Of a stretch of 64,000 bases of DNA, positions 1 to 10,275 are shown in pieces. Location of the stretch: positions 50,145,649 to 50,209,648 of the forward strand of contig NC_063166.1 of the NCBI RefSeq assembly GCF_023159225.1. The letters are read 5' to 3'. The position numbers and the translations under genes are program-made. The notes beneath the pieces are model-generated. The model did not search any database. It was not told the DNA's origin and was given only the letters and a program-made list of their open reading frames with translations. The stretch is from Perognathus longimembris pacificus (Eukaryota; Chordata; Mammalia; Rodentia; Heteromyidae). Positions within the stretch are counted from its first letter, which is position 1. Every line of letters begins with the position of its first letter.

Positions 1-222
1 TACTGGTGATTCGTGCATGTAATCCTAATTACTCAATAGGCTGAGATTAGAGGATCAAAGTCTGAAGACAGCCCAGGCAGAAAAGTTTATGAGACCCTTC
101 TCTTCAATTAACCAACCAAAATCTGGAGTAGGAGGCATGGCTCAAGTACTCGAGCATGAGCCTTAGGGGAAAAAAGAAGCCAAGCAATAGTTCAAGGCCT
201 AGCAGTGAGTGAAGGAAGCAGG
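1..222 (+). mobile_element. B1/7SL + ID-type dimeric SINE, 5' end cut by window edge
   Basis: The left half has the B1-like order: a variant of the CTGTAATCCTAGCTACTCAG core, a GAGATTAGAGGATC-like block and a GCCCAGGCAGAAAAG block. The right half has the ID-like GGCATGGCTCAAGT block. The copy is diverged. Its A/G-rich tail runs straight into the GGGA microsatellite at 223-292. Confidence 0.75.
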
Positions 223-292
223 GAAAGGAGGGAGGGAGGGAGGGAGGGAGGGAGGGAGGGAGGGAGGGAGGGAGGGAGGGAGGGAGGGAGGA
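223..292 (+). repeat. (GGGA)n microsatellite on a SINE tail
   Basis: About 17 nearly perfect GGGA units follow the purine-rich 3' tail of the upstream SINE. The Pro/Ser-rich minus-strand ORFs over it are translation artefacts of the tetranucleotide. Confidence 0.95.
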
Positions 293-387
293 AAGATGAG
301 GAAATGCAAACAAACCAGGGTTTGAAACCTGAGGGCACAGGGTAACTTTGAAGCAAATATTTCCTTTCCTTACAGTCAATCTGTAGA

Positions 388-469
388 CCCAGTGGCATTT
401 TGCCTATAATTCTAGCTACTCAGGAGGCTGAAATCCAAGGATTATGGTTCAAAGCCAGTCAGGGCAGGT
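388..469 (+). mobile_element. Older dimeric SINE, left part (interrupted)
   Basis: B1-like left half of a dimeric SINE (CTAGCTACTCAGGAGGCTGA core), cut at 470-483 by insertion of a younger minus-strand SINE. The rest of the copy resumes after the second TSD copy at 3027-3040. Confidence 0.8.
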
Positions 470-566
470 AAGTTTGTGACATTTTTATTTATTTATTTAT
501 TTATTTGGCCAGTCCTAGGCCTTGGACTCAGGGCCTGAGCACCATCCCTGGCTTCTTCCCACTCAA
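470..566 (-). mobile_element. Young ID-dimer SINE (minus), 3' part, split by an L1
   Basis: Right-hand unit and (TAAA)n tail of an ID-dimer SINE read on the minus strand. A 14-bp TSD, AAGTTTGTGACATT, is at 470-483 and again at 3027-3040. The SINE is itself cut at about 566-574 by the L1 at 575-2906 and resumes at 2917. Confidence 0.85.
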
Positions 567-574
567 GGCTAGCA

Positions 575-2386
575 GCAATTAGGCAAGAAGAGAATATAAA
601 GGGGATCCAAATAGGAAAAGATGAAGTTAAACTTTCTCTCTTCGCAGATGACATGATCCTATACCTAAAGAATCCCATAGACTCTACCCCCAAGCTACTA
701 GAGCTGATCCAAAACTTTGGCAAAGTTGCAGGATATAAAATAAACCCTCAAAAATCAACGGCCTTTCTCTATGCTAACAACCCGAAGACCGAGGCTGAAA
801 TCAGGAAAGCAACTCCTTTTGCAATAGCCCCCAAAAACATAAAATACCTAGGAATAACCTTAACCAAAGAAGTGAAAGACCTCTTTGAAGAGAACTTTAA
901 AAGCTTGAAAAATGAAATTAAGTCAGAACTAAGAAAATGGAAAAACCTCCCATGCTCCTGGATTGGGAGGATTAATATAATCAAAATGGCAATATTGCCA
1001 AAGGCTATCTACAAATTCAATGCAATACCCATTAATATCCCAACACCATTCTTTAATGAAATAGAGGAAGCAATCCAGAAATTCATATGGAACAATAAAA
1101 GACCTAGAATAGCAAAAACACTCCTAAGCAGAAAGAACAGTGCTGGAGGAATTACAATACCCAACTTCAAGCTGTATTATAAAGCTATAGTAATAAAAAC
1201 AGCTTGGTATTGGCACCGGAACAGGCCTGAAGACCAATGGAACAGAATTGAAGACCCAGAATTAAACCCACAGAACTACGCCTACTTAATCTTTGATAAA
1301 GGAGCTAAAACAATACTTTGGAAGAAAGATAGCCTCTTTAACAAGTGGTGCTGGCAAAACTGGCTCAACACATGCAACAAACTAAAACTAGATCCTTATA
1401 TATCACCCTGCACCAAAATCAATTCCAAATGGATTAAAGACCTTGAAATCAAAACAGGCACCCTGAAAACACTAAAGGAAGGAGTAGGAGAAACACTTGG
1501 GCTCCTTGGCACAGGACAGAACTTCCTTAACAAAGACCCAGAAAGGCTACAAATCAAAGAAAGGTTGGACAAATGGGACTGCATCAAACTACAGAGCTTC
1601 TGCACGGCAAAGGACATAGCTCTCAAGATAAACAGAAAGCCCACAGACTGGGAGAAGATCTTTACCGGACATTCAACAGACAAAGGCCTCATCTCTAAAA
1701 TATATGCAGAACTAAAAAAATTACCTTCTTCCAAAACAAAACCGCAAAGAACCAATAGCCCCCTCATCAAGTGGGCTAAAGACTTACAAAGAAACTTCTC
1801 TGATGAGGAAATGAGAATGGCCAATAGACATATGAAAAAATGCTCTACATCACTGGCCATAAAGGAAATGCAAATCAAAACAACATTGAGATTCCATCTC
1901 ACCCCAGCAAGAATGTCATATATCAAGAAAACTAACAATAACAATTGTTGGAGGGGATGTGGCCAAAAGGGAACCCTACTTCATTGTTGGTGGGAATGTA
2001 AACTGGTTCAGCCACTCTGGCAAGCAGTATGGAGATTCCTCAGAAGGCTCAATATAGAACTCCCCTATGACCCAGCAGCCCCACTTTTGGGTATCTATCC
2101 AAAAGCCCACAAACAAAATCACAGTAATGCCACCAGCACAACAATGTTCATCGCAGCACAATTTATCATAGCGAGAATCTGGAACCAACCCAGATGCCCC
2201 TCCATAGATGAATGGATCAGGAAAATGTGGTACATATACACAATGGAATTTTATGCCTCTATCAGAAAGAATGACATTGTTCCATTTGTAAGGAAATGGA
2301 AGGACTTGGAAAAAGTTATACTAAGTGAAGTGAGCCAGACCCAAAGAAACATGGACTCTATGGTCTCCCTTATTGGGAATAATTAG
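575..2386 (+). pseudogene. L1 ORF2 C-terminal remnant (RT part + Cys-rich domain)
   Basis: An open frame of 603 codons plus stop, without an N-terminus. The endonuclease and first half of the reverse transcriptase were lost by 5' truncation. The RT active-site motif FADD is encoded at 641-652. The C-terminal cysteine/histidine cluster [13 protein letters not shown] is encoded at 1946-1999. Full-length L1 ORF2p is about 1275 residues, so a little under half remains. There are no internal stops. The first ATG at 653 lies inside the RT active site and is not a real start. It is a dead 5'-truncated copy with no promoter of its own, and any transcription would be read-through. Confidence 0.93.
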
Positions 2387-2906
2387 TACAGGTTTAGTCA
2401 AGCCATAGCAGAGCATCACAAGGCCCAATAGCTATACCCTTAGGAACACATAAGATGATGCTAAGTGAAATGAACTCCATGTTATGGAAACAAGTGATAT
2501 ATCACAGTTGTAACTACTTTCAACGTCCTATGTGTATGTGTAGTTTCTATTATTGATGATGTTCTTGTATCACCTTCCTATGGTTGTACCTACACTATCT
2601 CTGTAATCTTATCTGAGTATATTGGAAACCGTGTTTACTGGTATTGGAAGTAGGAAATTCAAAGGGAATACCAAATTTGAGAGACACAGGGTAAAAAAAG
2701 AGAAATAACTACAAAAGCAATACTTGCAAAACTGTTTGGTGTAAGTGAACTGAACACCTGGGGGGGGAGGGAAAGGGGGGGAGGGAGGGGGGCATGAGGG
2801 ACAAGGCAACAAACAGTACAAGAAATGTATCCAATGCCCAACATATGATACTGTAACCTCTCTGTACATCAGTTTGATAATAAAAATTAGAGAAAAAAAA
2901 AAAAAA
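575..2906 (+). mobile_element. 5'-truncated LINE-1, young family
   Basis: Starts abruptly inside the ORF2 reverse transcriptase domain, continues through the ORF2 stop (2384-2386) and a 3' UTR of about 500 bp, and ends in a poly(A) run at about 2893-2908. The flanks carry a 10-bp TSD, AAGGCTAGCA, at 565-574 and 2907-2916. The 3' UTR holds a G-rich polypurine tract (about 2760-2800) and an AATAAA-containing terminus. The ORF is open from the truncation point to the stop, so the insertion looks recent. Confidence 0.95.
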
Positions 2907-2916
2907 AAGGCTAGCA

Positions 2917-3026
2917 CTCTGCTACCTGAGCCACAGCGCTCCTTCTGGCCGTTTTCCATATATGTGGTGCTGGGGAATGGAACCTAGGAGGCAAGCACTC
3001 TTGCCACTAGGCCATATTCCCTGCCC
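2917..3026 (-). mobile_element. Young ID-dimer SINE (minus), 5' part
   Basis: Continuation of the SINE begun at 484. It contains the reverse complement of the linker (CTGGCCGTTTTCCATATATG) and of the first ID-like unit. It ends at the TSD copy 3027-3040. Confidence 0.85.
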
Positions 3027-3040
3027 AAGTTTGTGACATT

Positions 3041-3190
3041 CTTATCTCCAACTAACCATGAAAAAACCTAGAAGTAGAGCTGTGGCTCAAGTGGTAGAGC
3101 ACTAGCTTTGTGGGGAAAACAAAACAAAAACACCTTAGAGACAGCAGCCAGACCCTGAGTTCAAGCCATAAGACTGGCCAAAAAAAATTA
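3041..3190 (+). mobile_element. Older dimeric SINE, right part
   Basis: Resumes the SINE left at 469: CTTATCTCCAACTAACCATG, then the ID-like half GAGCTGTGGCTCAAGTGGTA and the terminal AAGACTGGCC plus A-rich tail. Confidence 0.8.
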
Positions 3191-3834
3191 ATTTTGATGT
3201 CAAAATTGTGCAGATGTCTTGGAACAGAGCAGACTTGGAAACTGTTCACTAGTTTTGACCCAGAATCTCTTCCCTTTTGTACTTGTACTGTTCTTGCACT
3301 TAAATGTTGCCCAAGTTAATCCAAACTATCAGGCATGCAGAGTCCCATGGCTAGACCACTCTGCAACAAAAAGTTATGCTCCAAGTTCCTGCTCACCCTT
3401 CTTCATCTTCCTTTGAGATGCCAACTGGACAAATAAAAACCCCACAATGCTAGAAGGTATTTGGTTTCACTGGGCTCTGGGTCAATTCCCTAAGCCTCTG
3501 TCTTCCAAACCAGAGTAGCGCCTTCTCATTCCAGCTCCCTAACTCTGCCCTGTTTTCTGGGCCGACTGCCTGCCTGCTAAGGATTAATCTGTAAATGTGG
3601 TGTTCTCTCTGATATTAAATGAAGAGCTAGTGGTGACATCAATGGGTGCTTGTTGCCAGGAGAACTATGGTGACTCACAGCCAAGAGAATAACATCTGCA
3701 ACTTCTCTCCTCATCAGCTAGTGACTCAGTGGTTATGGACTAGGGGAGCCATGGCACCATGGCTTGGAAAAATGGAATCCAAGGCTGAGTTTGAAGCTAG
3801 ATGTTAGCAGGTGTGAGCTATGAGCAGTGTGAGC
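3191..3834. other. Unique sequence, nothing recognised
   Basis: No coding frame, splice pair or repeat that I can name. Short ORFs here (up to about 69 codons) look like chance. Confidence 0.5.
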
Positions 3835-3978
3835 AAAAATCACTTAAACTCTGTGTGCCTGAGTCTTCAGAACTGCACGATAAAGGTACTAATTAGGTTG
3901 TTGTATGGAATAGGGTGAGTTAAAACACAAAATACTTATAGTAGTGCCTAGTACACAAAAGCTCCGAGTGTTGCTTTT
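3835..3978 (-). mobile_element. MIR-type ancient SINE
   Basis: The order matches MIR read in reverse: ACTTAAACTCTGTGTGCCTG, a diverged TCTTCAGAACTG block, then ATACTTATAGTAGTGCCTAG. Old and diverged. It ends at the (TTTG)n run at 3979. Confidence 0.65.
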
Positions 3979-4006
3979 TTTGTTTGTTTGTTTGTTTGTT
4001 TGTTTT
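3979..4006. repeat. (TTTG)n microsatellite
   Basis: Run of T followed by about five or six TTTG units. Confidence 0.9.
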
Positions 4007-4304
4007 TATCAGTTTCCGTCTTTGCCAAAGACCCATGTGCTCAAGGGAGGAAGGATATGGCTCCTCAAAAGTAAACCAAGGCGTACTATGTAATTAAGGG
4101 AGCTAATGTAGATCCTAGCATAGATTATGCCCTCTCTTGGAGTGCTTGATTATGATCACTAAAAGCCTAGGTCATTGTGTTACATTGTATCATATCACAA
4201 TACAACTGGAAAACGAATTTTTATTTTTAACCACCAACAGAGACTTCAATATCATATCCATGTCTAACTTTCCTTCCCTCATTTATTTATTTCCTATTTC
4301 TATT

Positions 4305-4605
4305 TATTTTTATTTTCTTGGAAGTGGGGGTACTGGGATTTCAATTGAGGGCATTCAAGTTATTTTTAGGTAGGAGATTGTAGTTTCACTCAGGGCCCAT
4401 ATCAGAAAGCAATTCCCCTTACTTGTGTCTCCTTTATAGCTGAGATCACAGACTAGAACTACCATGTCTCACTGGATTGAGATGTGATCTGGCTAAGTTT
4501 TTTGTTTTGTTTTGTTTTGAACCTGGGCTGGCTTCAAACCTCCATCCTCCCAGTCTTGGCCTCTCAACTAGCTGGGATTATAGTGTAGGCCACCACACCT
4601 GGTCT
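4305..4605 (-). mobile_element. Old B1+ID dimeric SINE (minus)
   Basis: The reverse ID-like half (GGTACTGGGATTTCAATTGA) comes first, then the reverse B1-like half (CTAGCTGGGATTATAGTGTA, GGCCACCACACCTGG). A (TTTTG)n run lies near 4500-4518. It differs clearly from the young SINEs, so it is an older subfamily. Confidence 0.65.
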
Positions 4606-4629
4606 CACATTTTTCTTTTAAGAGTAACA

Positions 4630-4728
4630 ATAAAGCTAGATGTGGGGACACATTCTTGTAATCCCAACCTTCAAGGAGGCTAAGGCAGGATTATATAGTG
4701 ATAGTCTTCCTCAAAACAAAGAACTGTC
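4630..4728 (+). mobile_element. B1-like monomer fragment
   Basis: AGCTAGATGTGGGGACACAT, then CTTGTAATCCCAACC and AGGAGGCTAAGGCAGGA: a diverged 7SL/B1 left-end pattern. Confidence 0.6.
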
Positions 4729-4735
4729 AACCAAT

Positions 4736-5864
4736 TATTATATGGGAAACAGACTAAGACTGTACTAAGAAAAAAAAGAAAGAGGACAAGGAAATCAGGT
4801 CACTAATTTAAAAAGATGATATGAATATACTTGTTTCAATAAACATAACCAGAAATTTCTCACAAGAAAATATAGAGAGGAGATGTTCGAATTTGGTAAA
4901 GTGTGCATAATGAACATTCTTGTCTGAATGCCCCCATGTCCTTGGGAGCATGAGCACTCAGCAGCCCTGAAATCCTTGTATGTGGGTGTCCAGACCTAGC
5001 CCTTACCCCTTACCTTTTCCTTCCAAGGTACCTCACCTGATTTCCAGCCTCCTGCCAGTCCCCCAACTCTTCTGCCTAAATGCTTTACAGCCATTGAGAG
5101 GATGGACATCACAGTTCCCTCAGACCTCAGGGGGTCTGGACCTGAGACATCTATCTGTACATGACAATGGTCCCCAGAGCAGTCCATAGCAGTTCAGCTA
5201 GGGCTGCCTGTTCCTTCCTGCTCACTTCCTACTTTCTCTGCTATACTTTTCTCCCAGTCCTATTAAATTACTTGCACTCAAACCCTCATCACTGGATTTG
5301 CTCCAGAGTAAGATAAAATATGAAGTAGCCTGGCATTTGTTCCCTCTTGTCCTTTGGGCCACAAGCCTGGCATGGACTCCCTGAAACCTGAAGAAGTCTC
5401 ACATTCACTTGCTTCTGACATCCACCACTGAAGGACACAGCTCACATTCCCCAGATGGCTCCTGGTACTTCCGTATTTGCTTTTATTTCTATTTTCAATT
5501 ACAACAAAATCTTTTCGCTGTAGTCAGGAAGCTAGGTTGGATGGGTGATGTGCCCACAAGATGTGCATTAGGAAGCATAGAGCCCTCAGCCCATCTGTCC
5601 CGTCATCTATAAATCAGTCACATGGCAGCCACAGAAGCAGAAAGTGATACCAGCCTTTAGCGAAGTCCTAGAGAGAAACATGAGCTGGCTTGTTAACAGT
5701 TTCTTTAGCAATTTTCAGCACCTTGGTAAACCAGATACTACTGTCCTTCAGAATATGCATCTTGAATAAATAAATATTCATAACAAATTTGTATCTGTTT
5801 AGTATACTCAAAATGTATATCAATTTTATATAAAAAATTTATATTAAGTGATACTTAAAATTTA
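4736..5864. other. Unique sequence, no gene recognised
   Basis: About 1.1 kb without a recognisable repeat or convincing exon. A 69-codon plus-strand frame and a 63-codon minus-strand frame overlap at 4980-5189 and neither resembles a known protein. Confidence 0.45.
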
Positions 5865-6066
5865 TACTCAGGAGGCTGAGATCTGAGGATCATAGTTTGA
5901 AGCTAGCCTGGGCAGGAAAGCTGATGATCTCTTAGATCCAATTAATCACAGAAAAAAAAAACAACCCAGAAGTGGTGCTGTGGCTTCAGTGGTAGAGTGC
6001 TAGCCTAGCAAAAAGAAATCAGGGATAGCACCCAGGCCCAGAGTTCAAGCCCCAGGATGGGCTTGG
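5865..6066 (+). mobile_element. B1+ID dimeric SINE
   Basis: ACTCAGGAGGCTGAGATCTG start (5' end missing), central A-run, then ID-like half GCTGTGGCTTCAGTGGTAGA and terminal TTCAAGCCCCAGGATGGG. Confidence 0.8.
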
Positions 6067-6675
6067 GGGTGGGGGTGATGAATTATGTAAGTAGAATAAC
6101 AAAATTGTCTCAAAATGAATTTCCTTAGGGAGCTTCTCAAAATTACATCTTTTTTCTTTGAAATATCCTATACAAATTTTAAAGCTATTCAGGTATTTTT
6201 TAACTAACACTAATTTCTTCATTTTTCTTGATTAGCCTAACACTTTGAGGATGCTTTCTCAAACAGTGCTAAAATAGACTTCAGAATGTTCCTCAAAGGA
6301 GCCCCTGTGGGAAAAGAAGAATAATTAATTAGTCAGGTTTCTTGAGTCTTAAAATGATACCACCCTTAGGGATAATTGACATTTATTTGAATCTAGACTC
6401 TCCTTTTATTCTTAGTATTAAGGTGTTATGGAGAGGAATTACCATTTGAACCTAATATCTTCTAAGGATACTTGGAAGACTTCTAATCACTTCATTGTAC
6501 AATTCCCTGTTGCATTAATATAAAACTGTGCTTTGAATTATCTGACCCTGCAACATTGAACTTGCTAGAATATATTTCCTTCCAGGAACCACACAAAAGC
6601 TTTCAGGGGTTGTAACACATGCAACCTATTTGGGTGAGGATTTTGTATGGATTGACTGGTTGTTTGGTTGGTTGG
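6067..6675. other. Unique AT-rich sequence
   Basis: No repeat or coding signal recognised. Confidence 0.45.
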
Positions 6676-7120
6676 TGTTTTTTTTTTGTTTGTTTTACCT
6701 CGAACAAGTTTTTAAAATTTGTACTGTAAAGTTGACATACAGAAAGAATACAGTTACACAAGTCAGGTATTGAGTACATTTCTTTTTGAACAGTGTGCCT
6801 CTTCTCTGGTTCATTCTCAGTTTTTCCCTCCTGACCTCCCTCACAAGTTGTACAGTTCATTTTCAACATAGTCTAGTATCACTGCTGCATTAGTTCACCC
6901 TCTGACCCACCATTTCTGTACTTCTACTTCCTCTCCCCAAATCAGATAAACTTACATACAAGACAAAAGGTACAGAAATAAAAAATGGTGCCCAAAGGAG
7001 CAAAACGGAACAACAATCACAAAAAGTAAAATAAAAACCTCTTGTTTCCATTTCTTGGAGTTCATTTCAATAAGTGTCCTTCTATATGATCATATGCACA
7101 TAGCTATTGAGCCCTTGTGC
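6676..7120 (-). mobile_element. L1 3' UTR fragment, older lineage (minus)
   Basis: It resembles 45,360-45,735 block for block: GTACATTTCTTTTTGAACAG, then CAAGTTGTACAGTTCATTTTC, then CTATTGAGCCCTTGTG. That second copy runs on into recognisable L1 ORF2, which identifies this fragment as an L1 3' UTR. Confidence 0.75.
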
Positions 7121-7504
7121 ACAAAATTTTTGACTGAATTGATAGCTACTCATAAAGGGCAATTATGGAAATTTTCCTACCAAAATTTAAGATTACTGAC
7201 TTCTTTTTGGTCTATTTGATTCGCTTGAATAAGTGTCTCATTTAAGTGGCCATTTACACTTCAGTTCACCATAGTCTTCCCTCTGTACCCTTACCTTACA
7301 CTGGGCTGTGATTGCTAAGAAACTTCTAGAAACTATTGGGCTTATAAACCCCTAATCCACTAAACAGATGATAAGTTGGAGAGTACCAGTCAGATGTGGA
7401 CCACTACTGCCAGTTTAACTGCCTGCTACTGATTTGCAACTAAGTAAGCAACTGCAAGTCTTTAGACATTTTGTGAGATGAGGACTCTTGATAATGCCAA
7501 GGGC
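7121..7504. other. Unique sequence
   Basis: Nothing recognised. Confidence 0.4.
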
Positions 7505-7590
7505 TGGTTTTAAGTTGGGTTCAGATGAACCTCCTGCTTTAGTCAGCTGGGTAGCTGAGACTGCAGCAACCACTGTGGGCAGCTGCCTTT
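7505..7590 (-). mobile_element. B1-like fragment (minus)
   Basis: CCTGCTTTAGTCAGCTGGGT, then AGCTGAGACTGCAG and CCACTGTGGGCAGC: the reverse B1 left end, diverged. Confidence 0.55.
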
Positions 7591-7606
7591 AGAAATGTTC
7601 CTAGCA

Positions 7607-7841
7607 GGGGCTGGGGATATGGCCTAGTGGCAAGAGAGCCTGCCTCGTATACATGAGGCCCTGGGTTCGATTCCCCAGCACCACATATACAGAAAACGGC
7701 CAGAAGTGGCGCTGTGGCTCAAGTGGCAGAGTGCTAGCCTTGAGCAAAAGGAAGCCAGGGACAGTGCTCAGGCCCTGAGTCCAAGGCCCAGGACTGGCCA
7801 AAAAAAAAAAAAAAAAGAAAAAGAAAAAGAAAAGAAAAAAA
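7607..7841 (+). mobile_element. Young ID-dimer SINE with 16-bp TSD
   Basis: A complete copy and the best reference for this family. The first unit has an A-box-like block at about 7619-7631 and a B box GGTTCGATTCC at 7664-7674, the internal RNA polymerase III promoter of a tRNA-derived SINE. A CACATATACAGAAAACGGCC linker follows, then a second ID-like unit and an A-rich tail (7800-7841). TSD AGAAATGTTCCTAGCA is at 7591-7606 and 7842-7857. Confidence 0.92.
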
Positions 7842-7857
7842 AGAAATGTTCCTAGCA

Positions 7858-8476
7858 ATTTGATACTGTTACTACATCCAAGCACAGTATCAGTGGACTC
7901 TTGAAGTGGATGCTAGTCATGTGGAGGAAGACCATGTGTTGGTCCATGAGAGACTGGAAATCTCCACACATTGGTCCACCACACTGAAAGGCTCTGCACT
8001 AGCAGATTCTCAACAATCAGTGGACTAAGTGAACATTAAGTTAAAACACAGTACATTATGGTATAAATACAGTAAACATATGGTTATCTATTTTGTGACA
8101 TAACTTTAAGACCATCACTGACATAGATTTCACTCAACATCATTTTTAAGCCACCAGAATCCCAAGTAGTCTTTTATGTCTAAATGACACATTTTCTGCT
8201 AAAACAGTCAGTATGCCCCTTAAACTCTCAATCTCATTTGTCATGCCTGGTACGTGGAAAACTTGCCTGGAGAATTATGGTCCTCATGTCTTTGTTATAT
8301 AATGGATTCCTCTAGTGTTTTCTAACTAGTATTAAGGCAATTCCTGTAAGCACACGAACTGTAACCCCACAAAAGTGCATGCCCTTTTCTGTTGTTAGAA
8401 AACAATTAGATTTTTCATTTCTATTATTAATGAATTAGCCACTCTGACACTCTTTCTCATCCCTCCTGCCTGTCAG
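7858..8476. other. Unique sequence
   Basis: No repeat recognised. It ends in a pyrimidine-rich tract and CAG at 8476 that could serve as a splice acceptor. Confidence 0.45.
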
Positions 8477-8630
8477 AGAACATCAGAGCTGACAGAAATG
8501 GTGTCATAAGAGGCACAGTAGGGCATCCCCACCAGCTTCCAACAAGTGAAGAATCCAAAGGACAGCCCTGGCACAGGAATGGCTTCAACAGAGGCAGAGC
8601 GGCTTCAGGTTCTTGTGTCTGAGCTCAGAG
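8477..8630 (+). other. Candidate exon with possible start codon
   Basis: Bounded by a strong acceptor-like tract (about 8451-8476, ending CCTGCCTGTCAG) and a donor CAGAG|GTAGGA at 8631. An ATG at 8579 has G at -3 and G at +4, a favourable context, and opens a frame MASTEAERLQVLVSELRG up to the donor. That stretch is polar and heptad-like, as in coiled coils. I do not recognise the protein. It could be a real 5' exon of an unseen gene, or a chance pairing of splice motifs. No partner exon is identified in the window. Confidence 0.25.
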
Positions 8631-8811
8631 GTAGGATTGCCTGTAACACTTTCTACAGGAAAACAAAGGCTGTTCACAAGCTTGCATCTGTGTCATCTGC
8701 CAACAGAAATGACAATTCACATGGTCTTTGATAATCAATCCCTACTATTAAGTCTGAAGTGACCCACCCACCTAACATACCCACTTCTTGTTGTGTACAT
8801 GTTAACATTTT

Positions 8812-8938
8812 TTAAACTGACTTTATTATTATTATAAAGGCAATGTTCAGAGGAATTACAGTGACATAAGTCAGGTACATTTTCTTTTGTACAGCGTCTT
8901 CTGTTCCCTCACTCTCTTCCAGTCCCTCCCATACATAC
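8812..8938 (-). mobile_element. L1 3' UTR end fragment (minus)
   Basis: AGAGGAATTACAGTGACATA, then AGTCAGGTACATTTTC: the same 3' terminal block as at 6676 and 45,353, read in reverse. Confidence 0.65.
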
Positions 8939-9206
8939 ACTTCTATAGACAAGAACAGATACTTGGAATGTGCCAGGGACAAGGATTTTTGCTCTGAGCA
9001 TTTACTGGGGGAAATAGACCTGTGTTCATCATTTGCAGAATGGCAGATGAGTTGGGCCAATCCAGCCCGAGTGAGGACAGGACAGCATGTGGGAAAACTT
9101 GTTGAATTCAAAGGCCAGTGACCTCTACAGGTAGCAGAGAGGAGTTGGCAGTGACCCTTCTCATGAGTCAGTTATGAGGCCAGTGCTTTAGAAATAGGAG
9201 CCACCG

Positions 9207-9826
9207 AGTGCAAATTAGTACAACCACTTTGGAGAACAGTATGGAGGTTTCTCAAAAAGCTCAATATAGTCCTACCCTATGACCCAGCCATACCACTCCT
9301 AGGCATCTATCCTAAACAGCAAAACCCAAGATATCAAAAGGACATTTGTACTTCCATGTTTATCGCGGCACAATTCACAATAGCCAAAATTTGGAAACAA
9401 CCCAGATGCCCCTCCACAGACGTATGGATCCAAAAAATATGGTACTTATACACAATGGAATACTACATAGCGATTAGGAATGGTGAAATATTGTTATTCG
9501 CAGGGAAATGGTCAGAACTCGAACAAATAATGTTGAGTGAGACAAGCCTAGAACACAGAAAACAAAGGGGCATGATCTCCCTGATATATGACTGTTAACA
9601 AAGGGAGAGGGAGAGACAGTAGAGACCAACTCTGTGAGCACTGTATATGTGCTTGATACACTGTATATTGCATATGGGTCTACCTGACCTAGACAAGAGA
9701 AGGAAAAACAGGTTGTAAGATATCACAAGAAATGTACACACTGCCCTACTATGTAACTGCACCCTCTTTGCACAACACCTTGTAAAAAAATTTTATGTTC
9801 AATTAATAATTAAAAAAAAAGAAAAG
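9207..9826 (+). mobile_element. L1 3' end (ORF2 tail + 3' UTR), lineage with TATTGCATAT-type UTR
   Basis: Starts in ORF2 just after the Cys-rich motif (GCAAATTAGTACAACCACTT). An open frame from about 9356 ends at 9598, and a distinct 3' UTR ends in a short A-run near 9814-9826. The TSD for the whole insertion, AGAAATAGGAGCCACCG, is at 9190-9206. Its partner lies not beside this A-run but at 10,276-10,292 (see the next entry). Confidence 0.85.
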
Positions 9827-10275
9827 CAGTAGCTTAATAAATTAAGTACTTCTTGGTAAAAAAAAAAAAGGTAGGGGATATTATTACTCATTGGTAAAAA
9901 ACTATTTATTTATGGGAACAGCCCAGATGCCCTACAAGAGATGAGTGGATCCAAAAAATGTGGTACATATGTACAATGAAATTTTACACAGGTATTAGAA
10001 GATTATGTCATTTGCAGGGAAATAGATGGACCTAGAACAAATCATGTTAAGTGAGATAAGCCAACCTTGGAGAGAGAAAGGGCACATGTTTTCACTCATA
10101 TGTGGAAGTTAGTTCTAAAACCCCAGGACATGGTAAATTATACATGACTGTAGACATACACAGTGAGACCAAAAGCAGATACACTTAGGAGAGGAACACA
10201 AAGGTGCAATGCCTTTGTGGCTCTAATCATATAAAATATTTATTGAAATAAACTCCAGGAAATGGAAAAAGAAAA
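9827..10275 (+). mobile_element. Putative L1 3'-transduced segment
   Basis: A 449-bp segment lies between the L1 A-run and the distal TSD copy (10,276-10,292). It holds another, older L1 ORF2/3' fragment (about 9911-10,130; CAGCCCAGATGCCC, TGGTACATATGTACAATG) and ends with AATAAA at 10,247-10,252, 13 nt upstream of a terminal A-rich run (10,266-10,276). The arrangement fits read-through of the weak L1 poly(A) site to a downstream signal before integration. An older tandem arrangement is the alternative. Confidence 0.6.

Noticed and set aside
192..398. Pro/Ser-rich ORFs over GGGA repeats (also 15,968-16,229 and 43,534-43,774)
   Set aside because: They are translations of tetranucleotide microsatellites, present in several frames on the same DNA.
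7607..7680. Free-standing tRNA gene suggested by A and B boxes
   Set aside because: The boxes belong to the first unit of a dimeric SINE with A tail and TSD, and the same unit recurs many times.
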